Of a DNA stretch of 64,000 nt, positions 43,033 to 53,787 are shown in pieces. How positions within the stretch are numbered: the stretch's first letter is position 1; each line of letters begins with the position of its first letter. Source of the stretch: Melieria omissa (taxonomy: Eukaryota; Arthropoda; Insecta; Diptera; Ulidiidae); the NCBI GenBank assembly GCA_963971225.1, contig OZ020269.1, forward strand, positions 39,391,264-39,455,263. The letters are read 5' to 3'. Below the pieces are notes generated by a model. That model was not told where the DNA came from. It did not search any database and was given only the letters and a program-made list of their open reading frames with translations. The position numbers and the translations under genes are program-made.

Positions 43033-45042
43033 TTAATTGTTTTCAAAATAATTGTCAGTACTTGGGCTTGTATCTAATAAACTAAACATCTCTGGAGAGT
43101 AATATTTTTGTAATTCTTTTCTTCGCTTAACATATCTTAAAGATGAAATTAGTGGGTCTGATGAAGCTAAAAGCATATTAAATAAATCCTCATTTTAACG
43201 CAGACGCGTAGTCTTGCAGGTATTCATGTACCTAAACTTTTTATATTCCTTATTTTTGGACTCTTGGGCTTCTTCTGACAGCTCTCCAATGGGCAATGGC
43301 TGGTACTCTATTACACTTTTGCCGTGAGCTAATATTTTATGCACAGTGGGTGTTAATTTTTTCCAAGGATACTTTTGCTGTAATAAGTTGGTAGTCGTTA
43401 AAGCATATTCTCCAAATTTGTCAGCATTTACATTTTCTCTACAGCATAAAACATTAAGCAGAACTTGAAGTCTCTTAATTATTTCGTGGTCGACTCCAGT
43501 TAACCTAGCTGTTGTTTCGTCTTTGTCAAAAAATGTCCTAGATGTGTTTCCATCATTACTACTACCATAACCTTGTTTTGGCTGGTCCAGTCTTAACCCC
43601 ATCTCATTGTAGAAAGCATCTTGTATCCTCTTCTTTCTAGCTGCTATTATCTCCTTTGTTAGAGTGGTTTCATTACTATGGGGGAGTGTATATGCTAGCT
43701 TCAAAATAAGCTCCATAGTTTTGATTCTAGCATGTAATGGCGACAGCCCATATTCATAATTATGCTCATCAGTTATGGATTCATCTAGTGATTGGAAATT
43801 TTTTTGCGCTCTCTTGCATATGGGACACGACTGCGTTGATTTCGTGTTTGTTATTTCATTTAAAACTTTTCCGTCAACCATCGTCAAGTAAAATGTATGC
43901 TGAATCGCAATTGTCAAGTCGTTGTTGATTTTATATTCAGTCGGCCCAATTGCAGCAATTTGATCTCGTATGCTACTAACTGTCGATCTAATGAGATCTG
44001 AAGTTTCCTTTGCATATTGAAATAGTATTGGTCGGCAGAAATGTACTGATGAAGGGCTAGGATTCCCCCAATGTTCTGCAAGTTCGCTCTTTAACCTTAG
44101 GGGAACAACGGATGCCATGAACATATTAGAATCCGTAATATTTTCGCCATCAGCTGTTTTTATCGCTTGCTTATATGTACTTTGACCAGAGGATCCATCG
44201 CAACCCCACTTACTTAGTAAGGTTAGATTCTTTGGAAGCGCATTAAGCTCCTGTTCACTTTTGCTGCTCAAAATTCGTTTCGCAGTATGGTCCATGAGGC
44301 TTTGCAGTTCGACTTGAGCTGACACTTCGGTAATTTCGCAGTTATAAGGAACGGCCTCTTTTTTTGCTGACGTAATGTTGTGATATGCTGGTAGAACATC
44401 TGCATTATGTTTTTGCAAGGAACTTCTCAAAATTAAATATTTTTCCTTGGACAATCCTAAGTCCAAAAACAATGCTAAAGCTTCATTATGACTATATTTG
44501 GTTGGCACCACATTGGGTGGGGTGGGAATACTGTCCTTTATTCTTTGAACTCGATTCGGGCTTGCTAGTGAAACTGCTTTCACTATAATGCCTTTCATTT
44601 TCTCCTGATCCTTATTATATTTCATAGTCAAAGCTTCTGACAGGTGGGTGGTAGTTATTTTTCCCGTTGCCTCCATAAGCTTCCTTTTTTTAGTGAATGA
44701 CGCACAGTCCTGAATTGACTTTTTCGGCCTTCCTATTGCCGCCTTTGATGTCGATGGTTGGTCATCGCTTATGCTACATGCATCTCCTGCATCGAAGTAA
44801 GTTGTTTTTTCCAACCATACCTCATTATTCTGGACAAAATTTAATTTGGTACGGTTTGCCGCAATCCATTTCAACTTGATAGTGCGATAAGTCCTGGATA
44901 TCTTCTTTTTAGTCGTAGATATGTTGGCTGCAGGCAAACTTCCTTCGACGTAACCAATTTCTTCAGTGACAGCCAGAACGAACTTCTCCCTTGTCCTCGA
45001 AATAGTAAATATTTCAAACAGCTTCGAATTTTTTAAGAACAT
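43033..45042 (-). pseudogene. Transib transposase (RAG1-core-related), one in-frame stop
   Basis: ATG at 45040-45042 opens a 615-residue frame. TAA at 43195-43197 interrupts it, but the same phase continues with NEDLFNMLLASSDPLISSLR to TAA 43033-43035, giving about 669 codons, normal for Transib. Candidate catalytic residues are D282 (SKWGCDGSSG), D390 (YLTMVDGKVL) and E545 (NADKFGEYAL); a CPIC zinc pair is at 406-409. TVHKILAHGK and LPIGELSEEAQESKNKEYKK are conserved C-terminal blocks in Transib as I recall them. In the family the enzyme cuts at CACAGTG termini by a hairpin mechanism, as RAG1 does. The single stop makes it a recent pseudogene, or removes only about 53 C-terminal residues. 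No intron was noted. Confidence 0.85.
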
Positions 45043-46229
45043 CTTTGTGCTTCTTCTTCGGTTTAGTTGCAGTGGCGGAGTTGAAGTCTTGTCTAGTTCA
45101 AATTAAATTCGAAACTAACTTCCCTTACTCCAAACTCCTTTATTTATAAGTAGGATTTGCATATGCATTCAAATAGCAGGTACCTAAACAGTTGTTAGGT
45201 TTTCCCGCGTTGTGGGATTTTTGGGGGTGGGTTTTAGACAGTGCACATAGATATAAGTCTGCTTTTTGTTTTCAATAACTAATTGTTTCATTGGCGCGGT
45301 TCAACTAAAATACTACTGGCGACTGACTGAGTTTTGCTCAAATTTAAAAAAAAATGTTATGACAGACACAGTGTTAGTATTTTGTTAAAAACAAAAGCAT
45401 TACATCAAAGGATACATGACAGCTGATTGCCGGAAATGAAAGCCAACTTGTTTTTCGTACATGCGAACTGCGCATCCAGCAAAAGTACTCTTTACTTCGA
45501 GCTTACAGCAATATACGCCAAAAAAAAGTCGACTCAATATGGAGTTCCAAGCTTGTATCACATCTTAAATGAAGCCAAAATCCAAATTTGCATGCCCTGG
45601 CAACGATTATAATCGCGTGTAATTGATTCACTATCAAAATCTTGACGAACTTGTTCGAACGCACGCACCCGAAAGCACAAAATTGCGCGAGGTGGCCACA
45701 GAAAAATCGCTGTAAAATCCAGTCGGGCAAAATCGGGCACCCGATCTCTTCAGGGCAGTACTCACAGAAGACTAGTGAACAATTTTCCCAAAGACGGAAC
45801 CGTGGCACTTATGGCCTTTTTTTTTAAACTCTATCGAAAGTTTAAAAAGTGTGATAAAAACAGTGCTTCAAGTGAGTGGCTATGAAATGACAACAACAAC
45901 AACCAACTTTTTTTTTCTATATTTAATTATTTACTACAAATACCTTCTTTTACGATGCTGGTGCAAAAAGTTTCAATTAATTTGCTCCTTTCCGTATTTT
46001 AAAACTTCAGCTTTGCCGAAAAAGTGCAAATTGCTGATATTATTTCACACTCTAAAAATTGCTCAACTTTGACGGGCTCTACAAGCAAAACTATTTGTCC
46101 AATTTAGTTAAGGTTTTCGGATTTCTTAAGTCCAAACATTTATCTGTCGGACAAGTATAACAGTTTCCCCCAAATCGAACATGACAAAATCGACTTTTGC
46201 AACCTACGCCGGCAGAATCAGCCACTGTG
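45043..46229. other. Transib 5' non-coding region
   Basis: Non-coding, AT-rich, between the transposase start and the terminus. Much of it (about 45420-45880, for example GAACTTGTTCGAACGCACGC) is also present in the second Transib copy at 55560-56030. A promoter was not identified. Confidence 0.5.
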
Positions 46230-46237
46230 CGGCGGCT

Positions 46238-47340
46238 GCCAGATAATATAAATACATTATATAACATAATTTGTATAATTACAATACATTTATATTATCT
46301 TTGGTACAATGCTTGCGTAAAGAACTAAAATAAGAAAATCTAGGATTTAAAATTTACTGTCGTAGCATTGATCACTGAATAATTTTACATTAGAATTCTC
46401 GCATGGGTCGGATACGAATCAGATTAAATTTTATAGAACACCAGAATGTGTTTTTTGCTTGCTTCCATAAGGGAATCTGAAGCAGCAAATAGGTTATGTA
46501 AATATGTGACCGATTGATAATTTTTACGAAAAGTAAACATTTCACTTGACGCAGTTAAAATGTTGTCTTCCTTTCTCATTTTTTGGCAGAACCAAAAACA
46601 TTAGCGCTGTTTCAAATCGCGATCTTTGAAATAACAATCATTGATATCCCTCTGCTGTCGACCAAAAAGAACAATGGGTTACTGTGCAAAACTTGCACAA
46701 AAAATTATTGAGCAACCAAAACAACCATCAACACTTCAATGAACACAGGCAGTGTTGCCGCTAAAAAATAAAAAAAATCGCAAAGTGTCACAGCCTAAGA
46801 AAAGTGTCACCAACTGATCCTATTTTTTATACCATGTATTTTACCTTTCGAAACTCATTATTTTTAATAAATTTCTAAAGGATAAAATTGTCTACAATAT
46901 GCATGTTTTGTATTTATTATGAAAACATATGTGTGATATACTTACTTATCCATTGGGAGCCATTAAAATTAATTTAGCACAAATAACTTAGACAATGTTA
47001 CAAAAAGCTCGTTAATTCAGATTAATTTTGTACATTTTTGAAAATATGTACTTTTTGACATAATAAAAAGATTGCAAATAGTTTAAATGTTGGTAGAGGT
47101 GTAATTTTTAAGTACTTCAGTGTTACCTCTGAAAAGTGAATACTAAAAGGAAGGCATATTTTGAGCATTTTTAAACACGTAAAAATTAATGAAATTAACT
47201 TTACGAAACAATTTTCAAAATGTAGATATAACGTTTTGATAAAAAAAAGGGGCAAAAATCGCAAGATTTTACAGAAAAGTGTCAAAATAAGCCTATTTTT
47301 AAAAAGTGGATATCAGGTGGCATCGGTGTTCAAAAAGGGT
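46238..47340. other. Unclassified AT-rich stretch
   Basis: No gene seen. GGCAGTGTTGCCGCTAAAAA at about 46749 resembles a hAT-type left end, but no inverse partner was found. AATCGCAA plus AAGTGTCA texts occur at about 46785 and 47235 in direct orientation. Confidence 0.35.
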
Positions 47341-49277
47341 AAATTTATTTATTTATTTATTTATTTATTATTAATTCAGTCTATGAACAACAATTCTTAC
47401 AGACTATAACAATTTCCTTACATACTAAGGTGCTAAAACTAAAAAACAAAAAAGCCTCTAAAAGAAAATTCCAAATGGGCTAGTTAAGGGCAAGGTTGAG
47501 ACACTGTAAGAATTTAGATTTGGGAAGCGTAAAGTCGAGGTCCAAGGACACAAAAAGTCCATTGAACTCGATCAATGCTCTGGAAAGAGGAGCATTCTGC
47601 GCATACGTCGTTCTTACGAAGCTGACATAAAACGGCACAGGGCTCCGGAGGAATCTCAGTGGCGAATTAAAGAAAATCCTGCCTAACAGAGCCGGACAAT
47701 TAACAGTACCATTAATAATATCGAACACGAAAGAAAGTGATAGGATAGTTCTCCTGCTTTGAAGGGACTTTAAGTTAATAAGTTTAAGCCGCGCTGTATA
47801 GGAGGGGAACGGTTCCACGAAACGAAGAGAGCGCAGGGCGAAGCGAAGAAAGACTTTCTGAAGGCGCTCAATACGATTAATGTGACAAACATGATAAGGC
47901 CTCCAAATGAAAGACGCATATTCGAGCTTTGAGCGGACAAAAGATGTGTAAAGCAATTTGAGCGTGTATGGGTTAGAAAATTCTGAGCTATTGCGTCTTA
48001 CAAACGCCAACATTGCATAAGCCTTAGAAATAGTGGAATTAATATGGCCGGAGAACGAGAACTTTGGATCAAATATTACACCCAAGTCTTTGGTCTCCGA
48101 TACCAACTTTAAGGGGAAATTGGAAATGCGGTAAGAGGTTTTCAAGACAGTTGGACACTTAGAGTAGGTTGAGTAATGACATTTGCTGATGTTTAAAGAT
48201 AGACAATTACTGCAACACCAGGCGTGGAGATTGTCAATGTCCGCCTGGAGCAACTGAGCATCTGACAGGTTTTTAACTTCATAATAAATTTTAAGGTCAT
48301 CAGCATAGAGCAAAAAGCTTGCCGTTGAGAAGCAACTGCTTATGTCGTTGATGAATAAAACAAAGAGCAATGGCCCAAGAATACTACCTTGCGGAACACC
48401 AGAGGAGGCTGCAAAGGGGTCAGAGCGAACATGGTCAGCAATTACCACACATTGACGGTTCCTTAGATAAGACTTGACCCATTCCAATAAAGCGGAGTGA
48501 AAACCTAACAGTTCTAATTTCTTTACAAGGATCGAATGTGATACCCTGTCGAAGGCCTTGGAAAAGTCAGTATATATTGTATCCACTTGAAAACCTTTCC
48601 GAAAAGCAGTGAAGCAATCTTCGGAGAAAGCGGCAAGGTTGGACACAGTGGACCGTCCAGGAATAAACCCATGTTGATGAGGAGAAATAAGACTTTTTAC
48701 GGCGAAGAATAATTTGTCCTTCACAACGCATTCAAAGAGCTTAGATACCGTCGATAGTTTGGAGATAGGCCTATAGTTACAGACATCATTTTTATTCCCA
48801 CTCTTGAAAATTGGCGTGATAAATGCTAGCTTCCAGTCATCTATAAAAATACCAGAGGCTAGAGATTTATTGAAAATCAAGGTTAACGGATGAATGAGCG
48901 ACGCGCAGTTTTTAAAGAGTACTGCCGACAGACCATCAACGTCAGTTTGGGAAGAGGACTTGAGCCGAGCAACCCCGTTTTCCACATCACTGGAGGATAG
49001 TGATAACGAACCAAAATCCAATGATGATTCCTGATAGCATGAAAACTCATCCGGAGCTTCAGTACTGGGGATAAAATTGGAATTAAAGAATTCAGCGAAA
49101 AGGTTAGCTGCCATTGCAGCAGAGTTGGCTGATTTATTATTAAAGAATAAAGCAGAAGGAATATTTGAGCAATTTTTCTTCGACTTGATAAAACGCCAGA
49201 AAGCTTTAGGGTTCGACTTAATATTAGCTTCAAAATTTAAGATGTGATTCTTGTATAAAAATTTAGTCGCACACTGA
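47341..49277 (-). mobile_element. Jockey-like LINE, 5'-truncated
   Basis: The minus strand holds the RT half of ORF2 with a short 3' UTR and an (AAAT)n tail (plus-strand TTTA repeats at about 47344-47370). Homology stops near 49277 within the region between endonuclease and RT, so the endonuclease is missing, as usual for incomplete reverse transcription. No convincing target duplication was found. Confidence 0.8.
47480..49276 (-). CDS. Jockey-like LINE reverse transcriptase, partial but unbroken
   Basis: About 598 codons without a stop; the frame is open from the truncation point (CATKFLYKNHILNFEANIKS) through KAFWRFIKSKKN and the first ATG at 49114. RT motifs: LAFITPIFKSGNKNDVCNYR, HGFIPGRSTVSNL, YTDFSKAFDRVSH, SGVPQGSILGPLLF, FLLYADDLKIYYEV, KDLGVIFDPKFSF. 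The YADD box is intact. The C-terminal part (YASFIWRPYHVCHINRIERL) is the usual post-RT domain, with no RNase H. With no endonuclease and no promoter it cannot act alone, but the clean frame argues for a fairly recent insertion. Clade by motif: jockey-like; a CR1 relative is less likely. Confidence 0.85.
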   Translation of the reverse strand, partial: QCATKFLYKNHILNFEANIKSNPKAFWRFIKSKKNCSNIPSALFFNNKSANSAAMAANLFAEFFNSNFIPSTEAPDEFSCYQESSLDFGSLSLSSSDVENGVARLKSSSQTDVDGLSAVLFKNCASLIHPLTLIFNKSLASGIFIDDWKLAFITPIFKSGNKNDVCNYRPISKLSTVSKLFECVVKDKLFFAVKSLISPHQHGFIPGRSTVSNLAAFSEDCFTAFRKGFQVDTIYTDFSKAFDRVSHSILVKKLELLGFHSALLEWVKSYLRNRQCVVIADHVRSDPFAASSGVPQGSILGPLLFVLFINDISSCFSTASFLLYADDLKIYYEVKNLSDAQLLQADIDNLHAWCCSNCLSLNISKCHYSTYSKCPTVLKTSYRISNFPLKLVSETKDLGVIFDPKFSFSGHINSTISKAYAMLAFVRRNSSEFSNPYTLKLLYTSFVRSKLEYASFIWRPYHVCHINRIERLQKVFLRFALRSLRFVEPFPSYTARLKLINLKSLQSRRTILSLSFVFDIINGTVNCPALLGRIFFNSPLRFLRSPVPFYVSFVRTTYAQNAPLSRALIEFNGLFVSLDLDFTLPKSKFLQCLNLALN

Positions 49278-49729
49278 ACACAGGTGAATCCGCACCAGTG
49301 ATGTTAAGCGTACAGTAATTACTATTTTGTACAGTAATTAAGGGTCCCGTACGCTAGTACAGTAATCAATTTATTACAGTAACTTTATAATTTGTACAGT
49401 ATTTTCTTGCGAATACAATAATTTTACAATAACTAATTTTGTTGTGTTTATATGAACAAGCAAATCACGAATGCCAGTTGCAACATTATAAAGGTGTATT
49501 CGTGCGAAATATCCAACCCTGCTCTTTCTTTTATGCTTTCACCAATTCGTGTACCAATAAAAGAAAGTGGCAGCTGGCATTGGAAACTGTTAGGTTAGGT
49601 AAGTGTATGGTCTATTATGGAGGCCTATTATGAGGCCCATTGTGATACCACATATTTCACACGTTTTTGAAATATGTATGCAACACTGGTTTGACAACAT
49701 ATGTTACAGGACACATTTCAAGCGGATGG
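49277..49729. repeat. TACAGTAA-rich cluster and unclassified flank
   Basis: TACAGTAAT, TACAGTAAC or close variants occur about six times between 49313 and 49430 on the plus strand, with GTACAGTA the common core. Together with CCAGTGATGTTAAGCG at 49299 this looks like one end of a DNA transposon with subterminal repeats, but no opposite end was found. 49440-49729 has no recognised content. Confidence 0.4.
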
Positions 49730-50690
49730 GGAAAGGGGGGGAGGGAACCTACAGTTTAAGGGAAGGCTCCCCTGGATTTGGGCAAAAATAAGGCAAAGTT
49801 TGTAATTTGTTTGTGGGATAATGAAAAGGCGTACAAACTTCCGGTTTTGACTATTAAATTCGTCTATTATTTAGGAGTTTAAAAAGTTAAAAAACTTGAT
49901 GAAATTCAAAATGGCGGCTACAAAATGGCGATTTCCGTAGGCCTCTGCGCGCCAAACATCGCTCGAGAACTGTAATCCTGCAGCCTCTTGTAGTGGACTG
50001 AAATCAAAAAGCATTGTCATTACTTAAAGATAACAAAATTGTCTGTGAATTGAACCAGACTCAAAAAATTGAAACGAAAAATTCTTGCACAATGAATATT
50101 TGAAGAAAAAAGTTAAATTTTTTGCACCTTTTTTTAATTTCAACCACATTTAAAAATTAAAAATAAATAACTATTTATGCAAATTGTAGGTTCAAGGCAT
50201 ACAGAAAATCAAATACATTCGAGCAGTTTTTAGATGAAGAAAATCGGATCATTAGATCAAGTCCGGTGATTTCAGTTATATTGGAAAAAATGGTTTCGAG
50301 ATAAACGCGTTTGAAGCAAATTAGAGCAGTGGAGCGTCCCGTAGCGCGCGTGAGACAGGTGTGTTCTCCCATGAAAATACGCGTCGTATCAAAAAATCCT
50401 TTTACACACATATTCTACATATATGTAGCCTTCGTTTTATGCAAAAAAAAAAAACCATTTTTCGGTCCAAATCCAGGGGAGCCTTCCCTTAACGCCGAAT
50501 CCGAACGGCGATTGCCAGGTTTTCGTTCACACTTGGAGGTTTTGCCATTGCCTGCTAAGAGCGCATTTGAGCGATTCTTGTAATTCTCATATGCTTCATG
50601 TGGATAGCGATAGAAGTAGACGAGTTTTTCACCAGCCCGAGCCAGGAATCGAACCTGGACTATCGAGGCATACATATTATATGAATATGC
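49730..50690 (-). mobile_element. tRNA-derived SINE relative, copy 4, split by a TTAA MITE
   Basis: GGGAACCTACAGTTTAA on the left, and CGCCGAATCCGAACGGCGAT then GAGGTTTTGCCATTGCC on the right of the MITE, match the SINE body in order (GGGACCTACAGTTTTATGCC, TTCCGAACGG, GGTTTGCCATTTCC). The right side ends with AGGAATCGAACCTGGACTAT, a tRNA B-box-like stretch on the minus strand. A divergent subfamily; the boundaries are approximate. Confidence 0.6.
49760..50488. mobile_element. TTAA-targeted MITE, 729 bp (copy C), inside a SINE
   Basis: Ends GGGAAGGCTCCCCTGGATTT and its inverse, with TTAA outside both (49756-49759 and 50489-50492). The length is within one base of copy B, and the core is shared in inverted orientation (minus strand ACGCGTTTATCTCGAAACCA, CTTGATCTAATGATCCGA). 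Non-coding. Confidence 0.85.
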
Positions 50691-51289
50691 AAATTGTATC
50701 AATAGTTTTCTAGTCGGTCAAGTGGCTCAATTTGGCATTTTAGGTTGCGAAAATCATAACTTCCGAACGAACAGAAATAATTGAACAATTTTGCTGTTGA
50801 TAAGAAATTTATCGGGCTATTGTATTTCAAAAGATAAATTCAATCGAGATACAGGGTGCTACGTAATACCAAAAAGTATGAAACATAAAGAGTGTGCATC
50901 TCGTAAAAGCAAAAATTTGAATGCGGGTGCTGATATCGCCACCAGTGTGCTTACTTAATTTTTCATTTATGTGGTAGACTCAGTGAGAAAAATGTGGCTG
51001 ATTTGAATGAAATGTGGTAGATTTTTTGTATTGTACATTAACACTAGGAGTACCGGATTTTGCTCATACCTAGCGGTCAAATTACGGTATTCAGAGCTTT
51101 TAACGAAATCGGTTGGCCCTGAAGAAGTTTTTCAATCAGCCCTATTCTGGCATTACCGTAACAATTGTTACCTCCGTAATTGAATTTGATTGTTTCCGTA
51201 TTCTGGAAAAATGGTGACAAGGAGAAAGTTCAAACAATTCACCACTCGAGGTGAAAGCTTTTTTACTGTCAAAACAGCTGTTTTTTGTA

Positions 51290-52033
51290 TCAGGTGTACA
51301 ACTTTGCTTCCGCCGTTTTCCGATAGGTGGCTGTACCGGCTGAGGCTGGTTGAAATACATAGATGGTAATGCCTTTAAAGTGAGTGTGGACAGTGCCTAA
51401 CGAATTGTCATCGCCGTTTCAGTGACAGTTGTTCTTGTTTTCGTATTATTCACGCTCGAAAATGTCCGTTTATGTGCCCAATTCTCGCCATTTGCGGGAA
51501 GTTTTACTTTTCTGTTACAATTCGAAAAAAAACTGCAGCTGAAGCGCATCGAATGCTCTCACAAACTTACGGTGATGCTGCTCTGAGTGAAAGAACGTGT
51601 CGGGAGTGGTTTCAACGTTTTAAAAATGGTGATTTCGATGTCGAAGACAAACATGGTGGTGACCACTTTTGCGGCCTCACGTCGCAAAAGTGGTCAAAAA
51701 GTACCTGGAAACGCTGAAATGGGAAGTCTTGCCCCACCCGCCGTATTCCCCAGATGTCGCCCCTTCTGACTTCCACCTATTCCGTTCGATGGCACACGGC
51801 CTGGCAGATCAACATTTTCAATCCTTCGAAGAATTGGAAAAATGGATTGCTTCATGGATAGCGTCAAAAGAGGACTCCTTTTTTCGAGCCGGGATCCGAA
51901 AATTGCCGGAAAGATGGGAGAAAGTTGTCGCTAGCGACGGACAATACTTTGAATAATACATCTGTAAGCACTTTTTCGCAATAAAGCTTTTAATTTTGAA
52001 AAAAAAACGGCGGAAGCAAAGTTGTTCACATGA
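51290..52033 (+). mobile_element. Mariner, internally deleted, TCAGGTGTACAACTTTGC termini
   Basis: Ends TCAGGTGTACAACTTTGCTT and, inverted, TCATGTGAACAACTTTGCTT, with the similarity continuing through CCGCCGTTTT (30 bp, two mismatches). TA lies outside both (51288-51289 and 52034-52035). The length of 744 bp is roughly 0.55 kb short of a typical mariner. Confidence 0.9.
51462..51956 (+). pseudogene. Mariner transposase remnant, central deletion
   Basis: ATG 51462 begins MSVYVPNSRHLREVLLFCYN; a frame change follows. KTAAEAHRMLSQTYGDAALS and TCREWFQRFKNGDFDVEDK form the N-terminal helix-turn-helix region with the WFQRFKNGDFDVxD signature. The middle, with the first two catalytic Asp residues, is deleted. 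The C-terminal part is intact from HPPYSPDVAPSDFHLFRSM, which carries the third Asp, to KLPERWEKVVASDGQYFE. The family is mellifera/irritans-like by signature (inference). Confidence 0.8.
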
Positions 52034-53019
52034 TATTTTTTCTATGAAAGTTTAAAAAAATAAACAAACGAGAAATGGAAAATGCACAAAAAATAAGTAT
52101 TTTTTTGGAGTTTCTTCCAAATGTATGTAAATATTTTTTTGATTTTTAGAGTTCCTAAGTTTAAGCGCACGACGCGTCGCGACGCAGGAGCAGCTGAAGC
52201 ATTTTTTTTCAGTGTCTCAAGGCGCATTTGAACCCGAAATTTTAATTTTATAATTTTTGTATGCTTATCACCTGCTCCTACGGAGGTAACAAATTTTGAA
52301 ACAACTGTCACCTTTTGAGCTTTTGAATTTGCTCCAGAATACCAAAAAAAAAAACAATTGTTATCAAGTATTCAATTGTTACCGAGGTGACTATTGCCAG
52401 AATAGGGCTGTAATTGTAGTTTATTGCATTTGTACATTTATTGTATTTCATTGTATTTGTACATTAATTGCATTTTACGTTCTTCTCCGCACTTTAACCT
52501 GTGCCGGGTTTCTTCCCATTGTTTTTTGTATTGTTGACTATTTTTTTTTCTTTTTTGGGAGCTCGGACTCGCAGCAGCAGGTACAACTTCCCGTCCAAGC
52601 GCATTGCCATCGCCATGAGATATTCTAAAATACTAAACGTTACTAAAAATAAAGGCAAAAATTTACTTCAACTTCAACTTTTTTAGAAATTTTTCCATTT
52701 GAATTGCACTTCCCGCTAAACAATTGTCAAACTGTCAACTATTTGTAGTGCACTGCTTTCGAAGTGATGTGAGTGCTACCATATAAGTTTTTTGTTGCAC
52801 ATTTTCACTTATAATGTTCAATGCAGCCCTAATATAAATTTTACAACATAAAGCTCTAACTTATTTGGAGTAATAGGTTGGTTAATAGAATTATTTATGT
52901 TCCACAAAAATGTGGTAGATTTTAAGCCCTCCGTGGTAGATGTGGTAGAAACTTGATTTTAAAAATAATTGTGGTAGATCTACCACATATGTGGTAGAAG
53001 TAAGCACACTGATCGCCAC

Positions 53020-53787
53020 CCGTCTTCAAGATGCGGGGGGTAGACAACAGGAGGAAACACTTGAAACGACAGCACAATGCTCTGAGCGCAAATCATAGAA
53101 ACACGAATGCCGCGTCTGTGCTCACTCGTTCATTCTCGCTCAATTGTCCGAAGAGGAGGAAGACGATGTGCTTTTGTTCTTGTTGTTGCGCTGGCGAAAA
53201 GCTGAAATTGTAAAACGATTTATATTTTCTGGCTGGCTTTTGTTCTTCTTCTATAAGCCTGCACGGCGCCGCATATTGCTCCTGAGCTCACCGCCGACTG
53301 TAGTGTGCGCAAAATCATAGAAAAGAAAATAAAATAAGACTGGCATGGCGACCTATATGATCGCTACAGGCAATTAAAAAATAAATAATAAAAATGGAAT
53401 TGGAAAGAAAAGAAAACGTTTTTATTAGCCCGTAATAATTTTCCGTCCCGTTCTTTGGAACTTTTCTTACGGCCCACACATAATGCTTTTAAAAGAACTA
53501 AAATAAGAAAATCTAATATTGTAAATTTATGGTCACATCATTCGCCATAAAACCATTCAGGTGTAGAATATTTATACTATTTTTAGACGTAGGCATGCCG
53601 TAATAACATTTTTCTGATGACAAAATACTTGTCTTATTATTTATTTCTTTATTTAGTGATTTAGTAGTGCTTGCGACATATTGAAAGTCGATAGACCTAA
53701 TTTCATAAGTTTTTCCATACAATCTTTTAAGACTTGGGTTGCCCATTAGATTTCGATTTTCAAAAAAAAACAAAGCTGAAACACGTA
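53020..53787. other. Unclassified dispersed-repeat DNA
   Basis: No gene seen. The stretch 53210-53400 (TTATATTTTCTGGCTGGC, CCGACTGTAGTGTGCGC, ATGATCGCTACAGGC) resembles 40540-40960. It seems to be a diverged copy of the same unnamed repeat. Confidence 0.4.

Larger units (their letters stand above)
42501..46229 (-). mobile_element. Transib DNA transposon, near full length
   Basis: The ends are CACAGTGGCT (42501) and AGCCACTGTG (to 46229), the CACAGTG terminus typical of Transib and identical to the consensus recombination-signal heptamer (CACAGTG). CGGCG lies outside both (42496-42500 and 46230-46234), the 5-bp GC-rich duplication expected of Transib. The minus strand encodes a RAG1-like transposase. 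Total 3729 bp. It inserted in the tRNA-like head of SINE copy 2. Confidence 0.9.
51137..52410. mobile_element. hAT-like MITE, CAGCCCTATTCTGGCA termini, copy 2, with nested mariner
   Basis: Left CAGCCCTATTCTGGCATTAC and right ATTGCCAGAATAGGGCTG are inverted. The interior matches copy 1 at 28018-28495. It is about 530 bp without the nested mariner. No clear 8-bp duplication was seen. Confidence 0.75.
50943..53011. mobile_element. hAT-type element, CAGTGTGCTTACTT termini
   Basis: Left CAGTGTGCTTACTT and right AAGTAAGCACACTG are perfect 14-bp inverted repeats. ATCGCCAC flanks both sides (50935-50942 and 53012-53019), a perfect 8-bp hAT duplication. Subterminal GTGGTAGA boxes recur near both ends (about 50972, 51019, 52912, 52940, 52950, 52972, 52991). 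Without the nested MITE it is about 795 bp and non-coding. Confidence 0.9.

Noticed and set aside
51137..52410. 8-bp hAT duplication for the CAGCCCTAT MITE
   Set aside because: TTTTCAAT and TAATTGTA do not match, so I did not claim one; the hAT label rests on the termini only.
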